Origin: Actinoplanes sandaracinus
GTDB lineage: Bacteria > Actinomycetota > Actinomycetes > Mycobacteriales > Micromonosporaceae
Direction of reading: 5' to 3'
Assembly (NCBI RefSeq): GCF_030009775.1
Contig: NZ_JASCTH010000015.1
Location: 175,006-239,005, forward strand
DNA length: 64,000 nt
Part shown: positions 17,663 to 28,099 of the stretch, piece by piece
How the letters are laid out: each line of letters starts with the position of its first letter
Numbering within the stretch: the first letter of the stretch is position 1
Translations under genes and position numbers: made by a program
The notes under the pieces: model-generated
Told to the model about the DNA's origin: nothing
Database searches by the model: none
What the model saw: only the letters and a program-made list of their open reading frames with translations

Positions 17663-17695
17663 GTGGGCGCCCCGAGGAACCTCCGGGGCGCCCAC
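17663..17695 (+). terminator. Intercistronic hairpin after the binding-protein gene
   Basis: A 12-bp perfect stem (17663-17674 with 17684-17695) begins eight bases after the stop. It sits inside the operon, where such hairpins commonly raise the level of binding-protein mRNA relative to the membrane components. Confidence 0.65.
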
Positions 17696-17736
17696 TTCCC
17701 CGTGCACGAGAACTGTGCTGTTCAAAGGACACCGGC

Positions 17737-18825
17737 ATGACGTCGATCCCGGAAGCCAAGGCGCCGGCCGACGAGGTGGTGCTCGAGGCGATCGGCCTGA
17801 CCAAGCACTTCCCCGTCCGCCGCCGGCTGCGCGACCTCTTCTCCTCACGGCACGACGCGGTTCACGCCGTCGATGACGTGTCCCTCATGCTCCGCCGTGG
17901 CCAGGTGGTGGCTCTGGTCGGCGAGTCCGGCTCGGGCAAGTCCACCGTGGCCCGGCTGCTCGCCCAGCTCTATCCCCGTACCGATGGCGACATCCGGCTG
18001 CACGGCGTGTCGACGAAGGTCACGTCGGGCGCGGCGTTCCGGAGGTACTGCTCGCGAGTTCAGATGATCTTCCAGGATCCGTTCGCCTCGCTGAACCCCG
18101 TGCACACCATCAGATACCACCTGACCCGGGCCCTCAAGATCCACGACAACGCCGGGAAGACCGCCGCCGACCTGGAGCAGGCTCTGCACGCGCTGTTGGA
18201 GCGCGTCTCGCTCACCCCGCCGGAGCGGTACCTGGACAAGTTCCCGCACGAGCTCTCCGGCGGCCAGCGGCAACGCGTCGCGATCGCCCGGGCGCTCGGC
18301 GCCGAGCCCGAGGCGCTGCTCGCCGACGAGCCGGTGTCCATGCTCGACGTCTCCATCCGGCTCGGTGTGCTGAACCTGTTGCGCGACCTCAAGAACCGCC
18401 TCAACCTGGCGATCCTCTACATCACCCACGACATCGCCTCGGCCCGCTACTTCGCCGACGAGACCATGGTGATGTACGCCGGGCGCATGGTGGAGGGCGG
18501 CGACAGCGAGACCGTCACCCAGTCGCCGGCCCACCCGTACACCCGGCTTCTGATCGACTCCGCCCCGGACCCGGACCGGCTCACCGGCGACGTCGACGTC
18601 GCGGAGGAGGACCGCGGCAACGGCGAGCCGCCGAGCCTGATCCACCCGCCGAGTGGGTGCCGCTTCCACCCGAGATGCCCGATGGCGATGCCGCGCTGCA
18701 CCACCGACCTGCCGGTCCGCCTCACCATCGGCGACGCGCCCGGCCACTGGGCCGCCTGCTGGCTGTACGACGAGGCCACGGTCGCCGCCGAGCGGCCCGG
18801 CTCCGCCGCGGGGGTGGCCTCGTGA
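17737..18825 (+). CDS. ABC transporter ATP-binding subunit (DppF/OppF type)
   Basis: A 362-residue ATPase energising import. Walker A GESGSGKS (62-69), Q-loop QMIFQDPFASLNP, signature LSGGQRQRVAIARAL, Walker B ALLADEPVSMLD, and H-loop YITHDI. The C-terminal Cys-containing extension (CRFHPRCPMAMPRC) is the oligopeptide/dipeptide-specific C-domain that in some relatives binds an iron-sulfur cluster. Its stop overlaps the first permease by four bases. Confidence 0.95.
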   Translation: MTSIPEAKAPADEVVLEAIGLTKHFPVRRRLRDLFSSRHDAVHAVDDVSLMLRRGQVVALVGESGSGKSTVARLLAQLYPRTDGDIRLHGVSTKVTSGAAFRRYCSRVQMIFQDPFASLNPVHTIRYHLTRALKIHDNAGKTAADLEQALHALLERVSLTPPERYLDKFPHELSGGQRQRVAIARALGAEPEALLADEPVSMLDVSIRLGVLNLLRDLKNRLNLAILYITHDIASARYFADETMVMYAGRMVEGGDSETVTQSPAHPYTRLLIDSAPDPDRLTGDVDVAEEDRGNGEPPSLIHPPSGCRFHPRCPMAMPRCTTDLPVRLTIGDAPGHWAACWLYDEATVAAERPGSAAGVAS

Positions 18826-19802
18826 AGTACTTCCTCCAGCGCCTCGCGTTCTACCTGTTCACCGCGTGGGCCGCGATCACGCTGAACTTCTTCATCCCCC
18901 GGATGATCCCGGGCGACCCGGTGCAGGCGCTGGTCACCAAGTACCAGGGCCAGCTGAGCAGCAAGGCGATCGAGTCGCTCTACGTGCTGTTCGGCCTGGA
19001 CAAGGAAGCCGGCATCTGGGACGAGTACGTCAGCTACTGGAAGCAGCTGCTCAGCGGCGATCTGGGGCTGTCGTTCACGTTCTTCCCCACCCCGGTCTCG
19101 GAGATCATCAGCGAGAGCCTCCCGTGGACGCTGCTGCTGGTCGGCATCACCACGGTGATCAGCTTCTTCCTCGGCACCGGGCTGGGCGTGCTGGCCGGCT
19201 GGCGGCGCGGCTCGTGGACCGACGGCCTGCTGCCGGTGACGACGTTCCTCTCATCGGTGCCCTACTTCTGGCTCGGCATCATCGCGATCTACCTGCTGAC
19301 CGGCCCGGACAGCTTCTTCCCGTCCTCCGGCGGCTTCGACAGCGGCCTGGTGCCGGCCTGGGACCAGTACTTCGTCCCGAGCGCGATCCAGCACAGCCTG
19401 CTGCCCGCGCTGACCATCCTGATCTCGTCGGTCAGCGGCTGGATCCTCAGCATGCGCAACATGATGGTGACCGTGTCGTCCGAGGACTACATCACCGTCG
19501 CGCACGCCAAGGGCCTGTCCGACCGGCGGGTGGCGTTGAGCTACGCGGCACGCAACGCGCTGCTGCCCAACGTCTCCGGCTTCGCGCTCTCGCTGGGGTT
19601 CATCGTCGGCGGCACGCTGCTGGTGGAGATCGTCTTCTCCTACCCGGGCGTCGGCTTCGCGCTGTTCCAGGCGCTGGGCGCCTCCGACTACCCACTCATG
19701 CAGGGCGTCTTCCTGATCATCACGATCTCGGTGCTGGTGGCGAACCTGCTGGCGGACATCGCCTACCTGCTCCTCGACCCGCGCACCCGCAAGGAGGGCT
19801 GA
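18822..19802 (+). CDS. ABC transporter permease (DppB/OppB type)
   Basis: A 326-residue inner-membrane permease with about six helices. It begins KYFLQRLAFYLFTAWAAI and IPRMIPGDPVQALV, the DppB opening. The coupling (EAA) loop reads ITVAHAKGLSDRRVALSYAA, and the last helices include LLVEIVFSYPGVGFALFQAL. The start is a GTG nested in the preceding stop codon. It forms a heterodimer with the next gene's product. Confidence 0.95.
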   Translation: MKYFLQRLAFYLFTAWAAITLNFFIPRMIPGDPVQALVTKYQGQLSSKAIESLYVLFGLDKEAGIWDEYVSYWKQLLSGDLGLSFTFFPTPVSEIISESLPWTLLLVGITTVISFFLGTGLGVLAGWRRGSWTDGLLPVTTFLSSVPYFWLGIIAIYLLTGPDSFFPSSGGFDSGLVPAWDQYFVPSAIQHSLLPALTILISSVSGWILSMRNMMVTVSSEDYITVAHAKGLSDRRVALSYAARNALLPNVSGFALSLGFIVGGTLLVEIVFSYPGVGFALFQALGASDYPLMQGVFLIITISVLVANLLADIAYLLLDPRTRKEG

Positions 19803-19805
19803 CCT

Positions 19806-20887
19806 ATGACGATCCCCACCTCGAGCATCGAGCAGGTCATCCCCGGCCAGGGGTCGATGGCCCAGCCCGAGACCGGCAGACCCGCCAAGGCGAAACGGCA
19901 GCGGTTCCGGTTCGTCTCCAACCGCAAGGCCACCACCGGACTGGTGATCCTGGGCGTCTACGTACTGCTGGCGATCATCGGGCCGTGGATCGCGCCGTAC
20001 GATCCGGGCGCACGCGGCGGCAACCTCGTCCAGCCACCGTCGGCCGACCACTGGATGGGCACCACCCACCTGGGCCAGGATGTCTTCAGCCAGTTGCTGG
20101 TGGGCACCCGCAGCGTCATGTTCGTCGGCTTCTTCGCCGGCATCGTGGCGACCGTGCTCTCGGTGCTCATCGGGGTCACCGCCGGATATGTCGGCGGCAA
20201 GACCGACGAGGGCCTCTCCGCGCTCTCCAACGTCTTCCTGGTGATCCCCGCGCTGCCTCTGATCATCATCATCACGTCCACCCTGGAGAACGCCGAGGAC
20301 TGGCTGATCGCGCTGGTGATCGGCCTGACCTCGTGGTCCTGGAACGCCCGGGTGCTGCGCGCGCAGACCCTGTCGCTGCGCCGGCGTGACTTCGTCGAGG
20401 CGTCCCGTGCCAGTGGCGAACGGACCTGGCGGGTGATCGGCTTCGAACTGCTGCCCAACCTGACCGCGGTGATCGCCTCCGGCTTCGTCGGCACGGTCAT
20501 CTTCGCGGTGCTCTCCGAGATCACCCTGGCCTTCATCGGCGTCACCTCGAACACCACCTGGAACTGGGGCACGATCCTGTTCTGGGCGCAGGGCCAGCAG
20601 GCGCTGGCGCAGTCGGCCTGGTGGTGGTTCGTGCCGGCCGGCCTGGCGATCGCGCTCCTCGGCACCGCGCTCTCCCTGATCAACTTCGGGATCGACGAGT
20701 TCGTCAGCCCGCGGCTACGCAGCGCCGGCAAGACCAGGATCAAGACCACGTCAGGGCGGACGGTACGGATGCGTATCGGCTTCACCCCCGTGCTCAGCAA
20801 CTCGCCCGAACCGCACACCCGCGCCCGGCCGGTCCCGGGCGTCGACCCGCACGGCGCGACGCCGGTCGTACGCAAGGAGGTCGCACC

Positions 20888-20891
<4 letters not shown>
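19806..20891 (+). CDS. ABC transporter permease (DppC/OppC type)
   Basis: A 361-residue permease partner. A cytoplasmic N-terminus of ~45 residues precedes TGLVILGVYVLLAIIGPWIAP, then HWMGTTHLGQDVFSQLLVGTR, the family signature. The coupling loop is RRDFVEASRASGERTWRVIG. An unusually long hydrophilic tail follows the last helix (residues ~300-361, Arg/Pro-rich). The last bases overlap the next start by four (ATGA). Confidence 0.95.
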
Positions 20892-23210
<2,319 letters not shown>

Positions 23211-23214
<4 letters not shown>

Positions 23215-24035
23215 CCGACTACCTCGAAATCAACCGGGCCAACTGGGACGAACGGGCGGCGCCCCACGCGGCGTCGCCCGGCTACCAGGTGCAGAAGTTC
23301 GTCGACGACCCGTCCTACCTGAGCGACGTGGTCCGTTTCGACCTACCGCGGCTCGGCGACGTGGCCGGGCTGCGCGGCGTGCACCTGCAGTGCCACATCG
23401 GCACCGACACCCTCTCGCTGAGCCGGCTCGGGGCGACCATGACCGGGCTGGACTTCTCCGGCGCGTCCCTGGAGCAGGCCCGGTCCCTCGCCGCCCGCGC
23501 CGGCGCGTCGATCGACTACGTCCAGAGTGACGTCTATTCCGCCCGTTCCGTTCTGGACGGCGAGTTCGACCTCGTCTTCACCGGGATCGGCGCCCTCGGC
23601 TGGCTGCCCGACGTCAAACGGTGGGCGCGGACCGTCGCATCGCTGCTCGCCCCGGGTGGACGGCTGTTCATCCGGGAGGGGCACCCGGTGCTGTGGGCTC
23701 TCGACTACTACCGGACCGACGGGGTGCTCGCTCTCACCGAGCCCTACTTCGAGCACGTCGAGCCGCAGATCTACGACGAGCCCGGCACCTATGTGGAGAC
23801 CGGCCACGAGTTCAAGCACACCGTGACGCACGAGTGGAACCACGGCCTCGGCGAGATCGTCACCGCCGTCCTGGAAGCCGGCCTGACTCTGACCGGGCTC
23901 GAGGAGCACCAGAGCGTGCCGTGGGAGGCGCTGCCCGGCCGGATGCGCCAGATCGACAACAAGGAGTGGCAGCTCACCGAGAAACCTTCGCGCCTTCCGC
24001 ACACCTACACCCTGCAGGCCCGCCGGCCCGTTTAG
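23211..24035 (+). CDS. Class I SAM-dependent methyltransferase
   Basis: A 274-residue Rossmann methyltransferase. Motif I is weak but present (VHLQCHIGTDTLSLSRLGA), followed by the acidic strand end GLDFSGASLEQAR and the motif LVFTGIGALGWLPDVKRW. The GHPVLWALDYYR and late EHQSVPWEALPG blocks recur in actinobacterial relatives annotated only as methyltransferases. The substrate is unknown. It is joined to the sugar operon by a 4-base overlap, which makes co-translation likely, though a functional link to beta-glucosides is not evident. Confidence 0.88.
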
Positions 24036-24086
24036 TGATCGCCTCCACCGGGGTATCTGCCGCTCATCCCGGTTATGGAGGCTCTC

Positions 24087-24296
24087 ATGCGTATCGGTGC
24101 GGTCATTGTCGTCATCTGGCTCGTGCTCGGCGTCATCGCCGCGTACGAGCGTGGCTACTTCTCCGACAGCAAGGACGCCAGTTGCGCGGAAGCGGGCACG
24201 GTCATCGTCACCACCGTCGCCGGCCCGCTCAACTGGATGGGCGTCAACCCGAAGATCACCTGCGACGTGCCCGACGTGCCCGAGCCGAGCAAGTAA
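24087..24296 (+). CDS. Small membrane protein, 69 residues
   Basis: One N-terminal helix (MRIGAVIVVIWLVLGVIAAYERGYF) then a short tail with two cysteines (ASCAEAG and ITCDVPDVPEPSK). The pair could form a disulfide outside. The ATG at 24087 has GGAGG five to six bases upstream, better than the in-frame ATG at 24075. Unknown family, though the opening resembles small conserved actinobacterial membrane proteins. Confidence 0.7.
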   Translation: MRIGAVIVVIWLVLGVIAAYERGYFSDSKDASCAEAGTVIVTTVAGPLNWMGVNPKITCDVPDVPEPSK

Positions 24297-24306
24297 GGCG
24301 GCCGCG

Positions 24307-24804
24307 TCACCGCAGGAAACCGCGTTCATCGACGTGGCGTGTGGGCTCGCCGAAGAACAGCTCCGGATCGGCCGGGCCCACCGCGATGTTGAGGGTGTCC
24401 TGGCGGTACTCCCACCGGCCGCCTTCGATCAGCGGCCACGACATCCGATAGTTCACCTGCCAGCGCAGCCACTGGCCCGGGCCCAGCCACACCGCCGGTG
24501 GGCGGCGGGTCCGGCCGGGGGCGCCGTGGCGGGCCAGGAGCAACTCGACGCGCACACCCCTGTCAGCGCGGACCAGCCGCAGACCGGACCGGGTGAAACC
24601 CGGCTCGCGGTCCGGCGGGATGATGTCGATCGACTCAACGGGAACGAAGTCGTTACTCTCCGCGACGTATATCTCGTGCACCAGGCCGGTCCGGCGGGCC
24701 GGGAGACGAAATTGCACGGGCACCGCGTTGCGGAGCGCGGCGCCCTGGCCGCCTCGGGAGCGCTTGGTCCACTCGGTGCTCACCCACTGCGTCACGACAT
24801 CCAC
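24307..24804 (-). CDS. Unknown beta-rich protein
   Basis: About 165 residues from the GTG at 24804 (GGAGG seven bases upstream). The composition suggests a soluble beta sandwich: VPVQFRLPARRTGLVHEIYV, then GVRVELLLARHG, WLGPGQWLRWQVNYR and RQDTLNIAVG. No signal peptide, no metal motif. I do not recognise the family. It is convergent with the small membrane protein gene and divergent from the aldo/keto reductase. Confidence 0.6.
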   Translation of the reverse strand: MDVVTQWVSTEWTKRSRGGQGAALRNAVPVQFRLPARRTGLVHEIYVAESNDFVPVESIDIIPPDREPGFTRSGLRLVRADRGVRVELLLARHGAPGRTRRPPAVWLGPGQWLRWQVNYRMSWPLIEGGRWEYRQDTLNIAVGPADPELFFGEPTRHVDERGFLR

Positions 24805-24980
24805 CGCTCTCCCTCCCGCCACGCCATCGTCGACGTTCCAGCGCGTGGAAGCACGGATTATTCACCTGGTGGACACCGGAGCGGCGACTACGCGCCGAGG
24901 AGTTCCGGGGTCGCGCTTGATCGGGAGCGCGCTCCAGGTTCTACGGTCGGGGTGACCGATGCCGACGATGGAGGACCATA

Positions 24981-25943
24981 ATGGAACTGCGGAACTTCGG
25001 CTCGCTGGGACACGTCAGCGCACTCACTCTCGGTGGCGGTGGCATCGCCGGGGTGTGGGGCGGCACCGACCGGAGCGAGGCGGTCGCGACCGTCCACGCC
25101 GCCCTCGACTCCGGCGTCACCATGCTCGACCTGGCGCCCAGTTACGGCACCGGTTTCGAATCGGAGTACGCCGTCGCCGAGGCCCTGCGCCTCCGCCCCG
25201 CCCCCGACGTGATGATCACCAGCAAGGTGCAGCTGCCCGACGACGACGGGCGCGACTTCGCCGCCCGCATCCGCCGCAGCCTGCACGACAGCCTCCGCCG
25301 CCTGGGCCGCGACCACCTCGACGTGTTCCTGCTGCACACCCAGTTCCGCCGGGCGGGGCAGACACTGCCGGGCACCGTCGACCCGGCCGGCTACCGCGAC
25401 GAGATCGTGCCGACCTTCGAGAGCCTGCGCGGCGAGGGCCGGATCCGCGCCTGGGGCGTCACCGCCGTCGGCGACCCGGTCCCGCTTACGGACGCCCTCT
25501 CCGCGTCGCCGCGCCCCGACGCTGCCCAGATCGTCGTGAACGCCCTCGATCAGAGCGGTGACCTGTGGATCCACGGCGACACGGTGCGCCCGGACAACGC
25601 CGCCCTGATCCGCGCCGCCGGAGACGCCGGCGTCGCGGTGATCGGTATCCGCGTCGTCGCCGCCGGGTCGCTGACCAGCGCCCTCGATCGCCAGGTCCCG
25701 CCCACGCATCCCGCGGCGATCGACTTCGCCCGCGCCCGGCCCTTCCGCGACCTGGCCGCGGAGCTCGGCGAGTCCCCGGCGGCGCTGGCGCACCGTTACG
25801 CCCTCAGCGTCCCCGGCGTCGCCACCGTCGTGCTGGGCGTCAAGAACCGCACCGAACTCGCCGAGTGCCTCGCCGCCGAGGCCCGCGGCCCCCTCACCGA
25901 CGCGGAGCTGAAGGCCGTGGCCGGCCTCCGCCCGGCGGCCTGA
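24981..25943 (+). CDS. Aldo/keto reductase
   Basis: A 320-residue NADPH-dependent TIM-barrel oxidoreductase. Tetrad candidates are Asp and Tyr in TMLDLAPSYGTG, Lys in VMITSKVQ and His in DVFLLHTQ. The C-terminal cofactor-binding region is PGVATVVLGVKNRTEL. The family converts aldehydes or sugars; the substrate here is not predictable. GGAGG lies upstream of the ATG. It is convergent with the cupin gene; imperfect inverted sequence at 25952-25974 may terminate both. Confidence 0.92.
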   Translation: MELRNFGSLGHVSALTLGGGGIAGVWGGTDRSEAVATVHAALDSGVTMLDLAPSYGTGFESEYAVAEALRLRPAPDVMITSKVQLPDDDGRDFAARIRRSLHDSLRRLGRDHLDVFLLHTQFRRAGQTLPGTVDPAGYRDEIVPTFESLRGEGRIRAWGVTAVGDPVPLTDALSASPRPDAAQIVVNALDQSGDLWIHGDTVRPDNAALIRAAGDAGVAVIGIRVVAAGSLTSALDRQVPPTHPAAIDFARARPFRDLAAELGESPAALAHRYALSVPGVATVVLGVKNRTELAECLAAEARGPLTDAELKAVAGLRPAA

Positions 25944-25970
25944 CCGCCCGCCTGACCGCCGCTGGGCGGG

Positions 25971-26345
25971 TCAGCTCGCCCAGGGCGGGGTGAGGGTGGT
26001 GCCGTCGGGCAGGACGGCCGCGAACCCGGCGCTCGTGGTCACCCAGGCCTCCGCGGGCGCCGGCCCGTCGTTGTCCACCCGGAACTCGGTTCCCGACGGC
26101 ACGAGCAGCACGTCGCCCGCCTCGACTCGGTCCACGACCCCGTCGAGGCTGACCGACAGGCTGCCCGACGAGATCATCAGCACCTCGTCGCGGCCCACCC
26201 GGTGCGGCACGCCGGCCGTGCCGGCAGCGACCTCGATCCGCCAGGCACACAGCTCGGCGCTGCCGGTCGACGGTGAGGCGAAGGCGCGAAAGACCGTCCC
26301 GTGCATCCGGTGCTCGGTGGCGTCAGCGCTGCGATAGATCGGCAT
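25971..26345 (-). CDS. Cupin-domain protein
   Basis: A 124-residue single cupin barrel. The first cupin motif reads PHRVGRDEVLMISSGSLSVSL and the second GDVLLVPSGTEFRVDND. The metal ligands appear partly replaced: one His in motif 1, no obvious His in motif 2, so it may be a binding protein rather than an enzyme. The ATG at 26345 has GGAGGAG just upstream. It is divergent from the MarR regulator, with operators in the 72-base gap, which implies it is that regulator's target. Confidence 0.85.
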   Translation of the reverse strand: MPIYRSADATEHRMHGTVFRAFASPSTGSAELCAWRIEVAAGTAGVPHRVGRDEVLMISSGSLSVSLDGVVDRVEAGDVLLVPSGTEFRVDNDGPAPAEAWVTTSAGFAAVLPDGTTLTPPWAS

Positions 26346-26361
26346 GTCTCCTCCAGAATTA

Positions 26362-26397
26362 GTCAAGCTGCTTGACCAAATAGTCAACCAACTTGAC
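26362..26397. promoter_or_regulatory. Twin MarR operators between the cupin and MarR genes
   Basis: Two 15-bp inverted repeats, GTCAAGCTGCTTGAC (26362-26376) and GTCAACCAACTTGAC (26383-26397), have centres 21 bp apart, two turns of the helix. A further half site GTCAA follows at 26404-26408. The spacing lets two dimers bind the same DNA face and silence both divergent genes. Confidence 0.75.
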
Positions 26398-26417
26398 CTC
26401 TATGTCAAACTCATTCG

Positions 26418-26861
26418 GTGCGACGAGATCTCCAAGACCTTCCGGTGCTCCTGCTCAGCGCGGCCCGCGCGCTGGTCGACGGCATCGACGCCGGGGTGCG
26501 GGCCAGCGGTTTCACCGGCCTGCGGCCCGCACACGGTTACGCCTTCGCCCGGCTCTCCGGCGCCGGCGCCACCGTGACCGAGCTCGCCGAACACCTGGAG
26601 ATCACCAAGCAGGCGGCCAGCCAGATGGCCGACGAGCTCGTCCAGAAGGGCTATGTGGAGCGCCGCCCGCACCCCACCGACGCCCGCGCCCGGCTCCTGG
26701 TCCTCACCCCACAGGGCGAGGCCTGCACCCGGGCCGCCGACGCCGCCGCCGAACAGACTCTCCGGCCGTGGGCCGAGTCGCTGACCCCGGCCGAGCTGGC
26801 AGGACTCCGCGCCGCCCTGGCCCGGCTCGCCACACCCGGCCGGATCCGCCCCACCTGGTGA
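26418..26861 (+). CDS. MarR-family transcriptional regulator
   Basis: A 147-residue winged-helix regulator. The recognition helix is in TVTELAEHLEITKQAASQM and the wing in RPHPTDARARLLVLTP. The start is a GTG (26418) close to the half operator. It probably represses itself and the divergent cupin gene and is released by a small aromatic or stress ligand; the ligand is not known. Confidence 0.92.
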   Translation: MRRDLQDLPVLLLSAARALVDGIDAGVRASGFTGLRPAHGYAFARLSGAGATVTELAEHLEITKQAASQMADELVQKGYVERRPHPTDARARLLVLTPQGEACTRAADAAAEQTLRPWAESLTPAELAGLRAALARLATPGRIRPTW

Positions 26862-26991
26862 TCCCGCCCCGGCAGCGCGGGCCGAAAGTCGGCGCCCCCC
26901 TCCGATGCCGTCGACTTTGGTATCGACAAACATCTACCTGGGACCGGCGCGACATCTACCGTGGGCTGACGCGCGCATCCGAGCCGGTTCA

Positions 26992-26997
26992 TAGCGT
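26992..26997 (+). promoter_or_regulatory. -10 box TAGCGT, leaderless start of the 27004 gene
   Basis: TAGCGT ends six bases before the ATG at 27004 with no ribosome site. A direct repeat ACATCTACC (26932-26940 and 26952-26960) lies about 40-60 bases upstream and could bind an activator. Confidence 0.45.
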
Positions 26998-27003
26998 CGA
27001 GCC

Positions 27004-28053
27004 ATGACCGAAACCGCCAGAGACCGGTCGGCATCGCTCCCGCGACCCGGGCGGCGGGGGAAGACCCTGCGCCGGATCGCTCCGGCGATCGGATTGTTCT
27101 TCCTCGCTCCCCTGTTCGGCGAGTACCTGCTCGGCAACCAGAAGTTCTCCGAGCTCGCCCTGCTCCCCATCCTCGCGACGCTGTACGGCGCCGGCGCCCT
27201 GCTCCTGCGCGAGATCGCCCGCCGATTCGGCCGCGGATCCGTGGCGATGCTGACACTCGGTGTCGCCTACGCGCTGTTCGAAGAGGGACTGGTCGACCAG
27301 ATGCTGTTCAACCACTCCTACTTCGCCGGTCAGGCCGAGTCCAGCGACACCGTCATCACCGCGCTGGGTGTGGACGCCTGGCTGACGATCATCGTGGTCG
27401 CCATGCACGCGGTGTGGAGCATCTACATCCCCATCACGATCGTCGAGGCTCTCGTCCCGCACCGGCGGACCACACCGTGGCTCGGCGCCATCGGCACGGC
27501 CGTCACCGCCGTCGTGTTCGTCGCCGGCTCGGCCGTGCTGTGTCGCATGGTCTACACCGAGACCAAGTTCATCGCCTCGGTGCCACAGTTGACCGGCACG
27601 GCCGTGGTCATCGCGGGACTGATCGCCGCGGCCTTCCTGGTCCGGGACCCCGTGGCGGCCGCCGACCGGGGCGCGGCCCCTCGTCCGTGGATCGCCGGCG
27701 CCTCGTCGCTGGTCGCCTCCAGCCTGTTCATGCTCACCGAGTCGCTGCCCGGATGGACCGAGGTGGCCGGGTGCCTGTTCCTGCTCGCCGCCTTCTCCGC
27801 CCTGGTGCGGAGGTGGTCACGCGGCACCGGCTGGGGGCCCGTCCATCGGCTCGCGCTCGTCGGCGGCGCAGTCGGCACCTACGCCTGGCTGGGCATGGTC
27901 ATGGAGCCCGAATCCGGGCCTCGAACCGTCCTCGACCATGTCGGCGGCGGCATGATCGCCATCGCCGCGCTCGGCCTGCTGGTGCTGGCCGGCCGGCGCC
28001 TGAGCTCGTGGGACCGTCACCAAGCCCGGGAGCACACCGTCACCACACCCTGA
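27004..28053 (+). CDS. Polytopic membrane protein, unknown
   Basis: A 349-residue protein with about nine to ten membrane helices, such as AIGLFFLAPLFGEYLLG, LALLPILATLYGAGALLL, AWLTIIVVAMHAVWSIYI and GMIAIAALGLLVLAG. The most conserved-looking piece is the polar, helix-embedded FEEGLVDQMLFNHSYF. The Glu-Glu pair recalls CPBP-type intramembrane proteases, but the rest of that signature is missing, so I do not assign it. A basic N-terminal tail of ~25 residues precedes the first helix. Confidence 0.78.
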   Translation: MTETARDRSASLPRPGRRGKTLRRIAPAIGLFFLAPLFGEYLLGNQKFSELALLPILATLYGAGALLLREIARRFGRGSVAMLTLGVAYALFEEGLVDQMLFNHSYFAGQAESSDTVITALGVDAWLTIIVVAMHAVWSIYIPITIVEALVPHRRTTPWLGAIGTAVTAVVFVAGSAVLCRMVYTETKFIASVPQLTGTAVVIAGLIAAAFLVRDPVAAADRGAAPRPWIAGASSLVASSLFMLTESLPGWTEVAGCLFLLAAFSALVRRWSRGTGWGPVHRLALVGGAVGTYAWLGMVMEPESGPRTVLDHVGGGMIAIAALGLLVLAGRRLSSWDRHQAREHTVTTP

Positions 28054-28059
28054 GGTGGT

Positions 28060-28095
28060 TCCGGCGAGGCCGCACCGGGGTACGGCCTCGCCGGA
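28060..28095. terminator. Bidirectional terminator between the membrane protein and parC
   Basis: A perfect 13-bp stem (28060-28072 with 28083-28095) with a 10-base loop fills the 46-base gap between two convergent stops. Confidence 0.78.
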
Positions 28096-28099
28096 GACG

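Noticed and set aside
26651..27256. A 201-codon minus-strand frame
   Set aside because: It runs antisense to both the MarR gene and the start of the membrane protein, and its Arg-rich translation has no features.
27004..28053. Possible CPBP-type intramembrane protease
   Set aside because: The FEEGL segment resembles the Glu-Glu motif, but the other conserved Arg, His and Asn motifs of the family are not visible.
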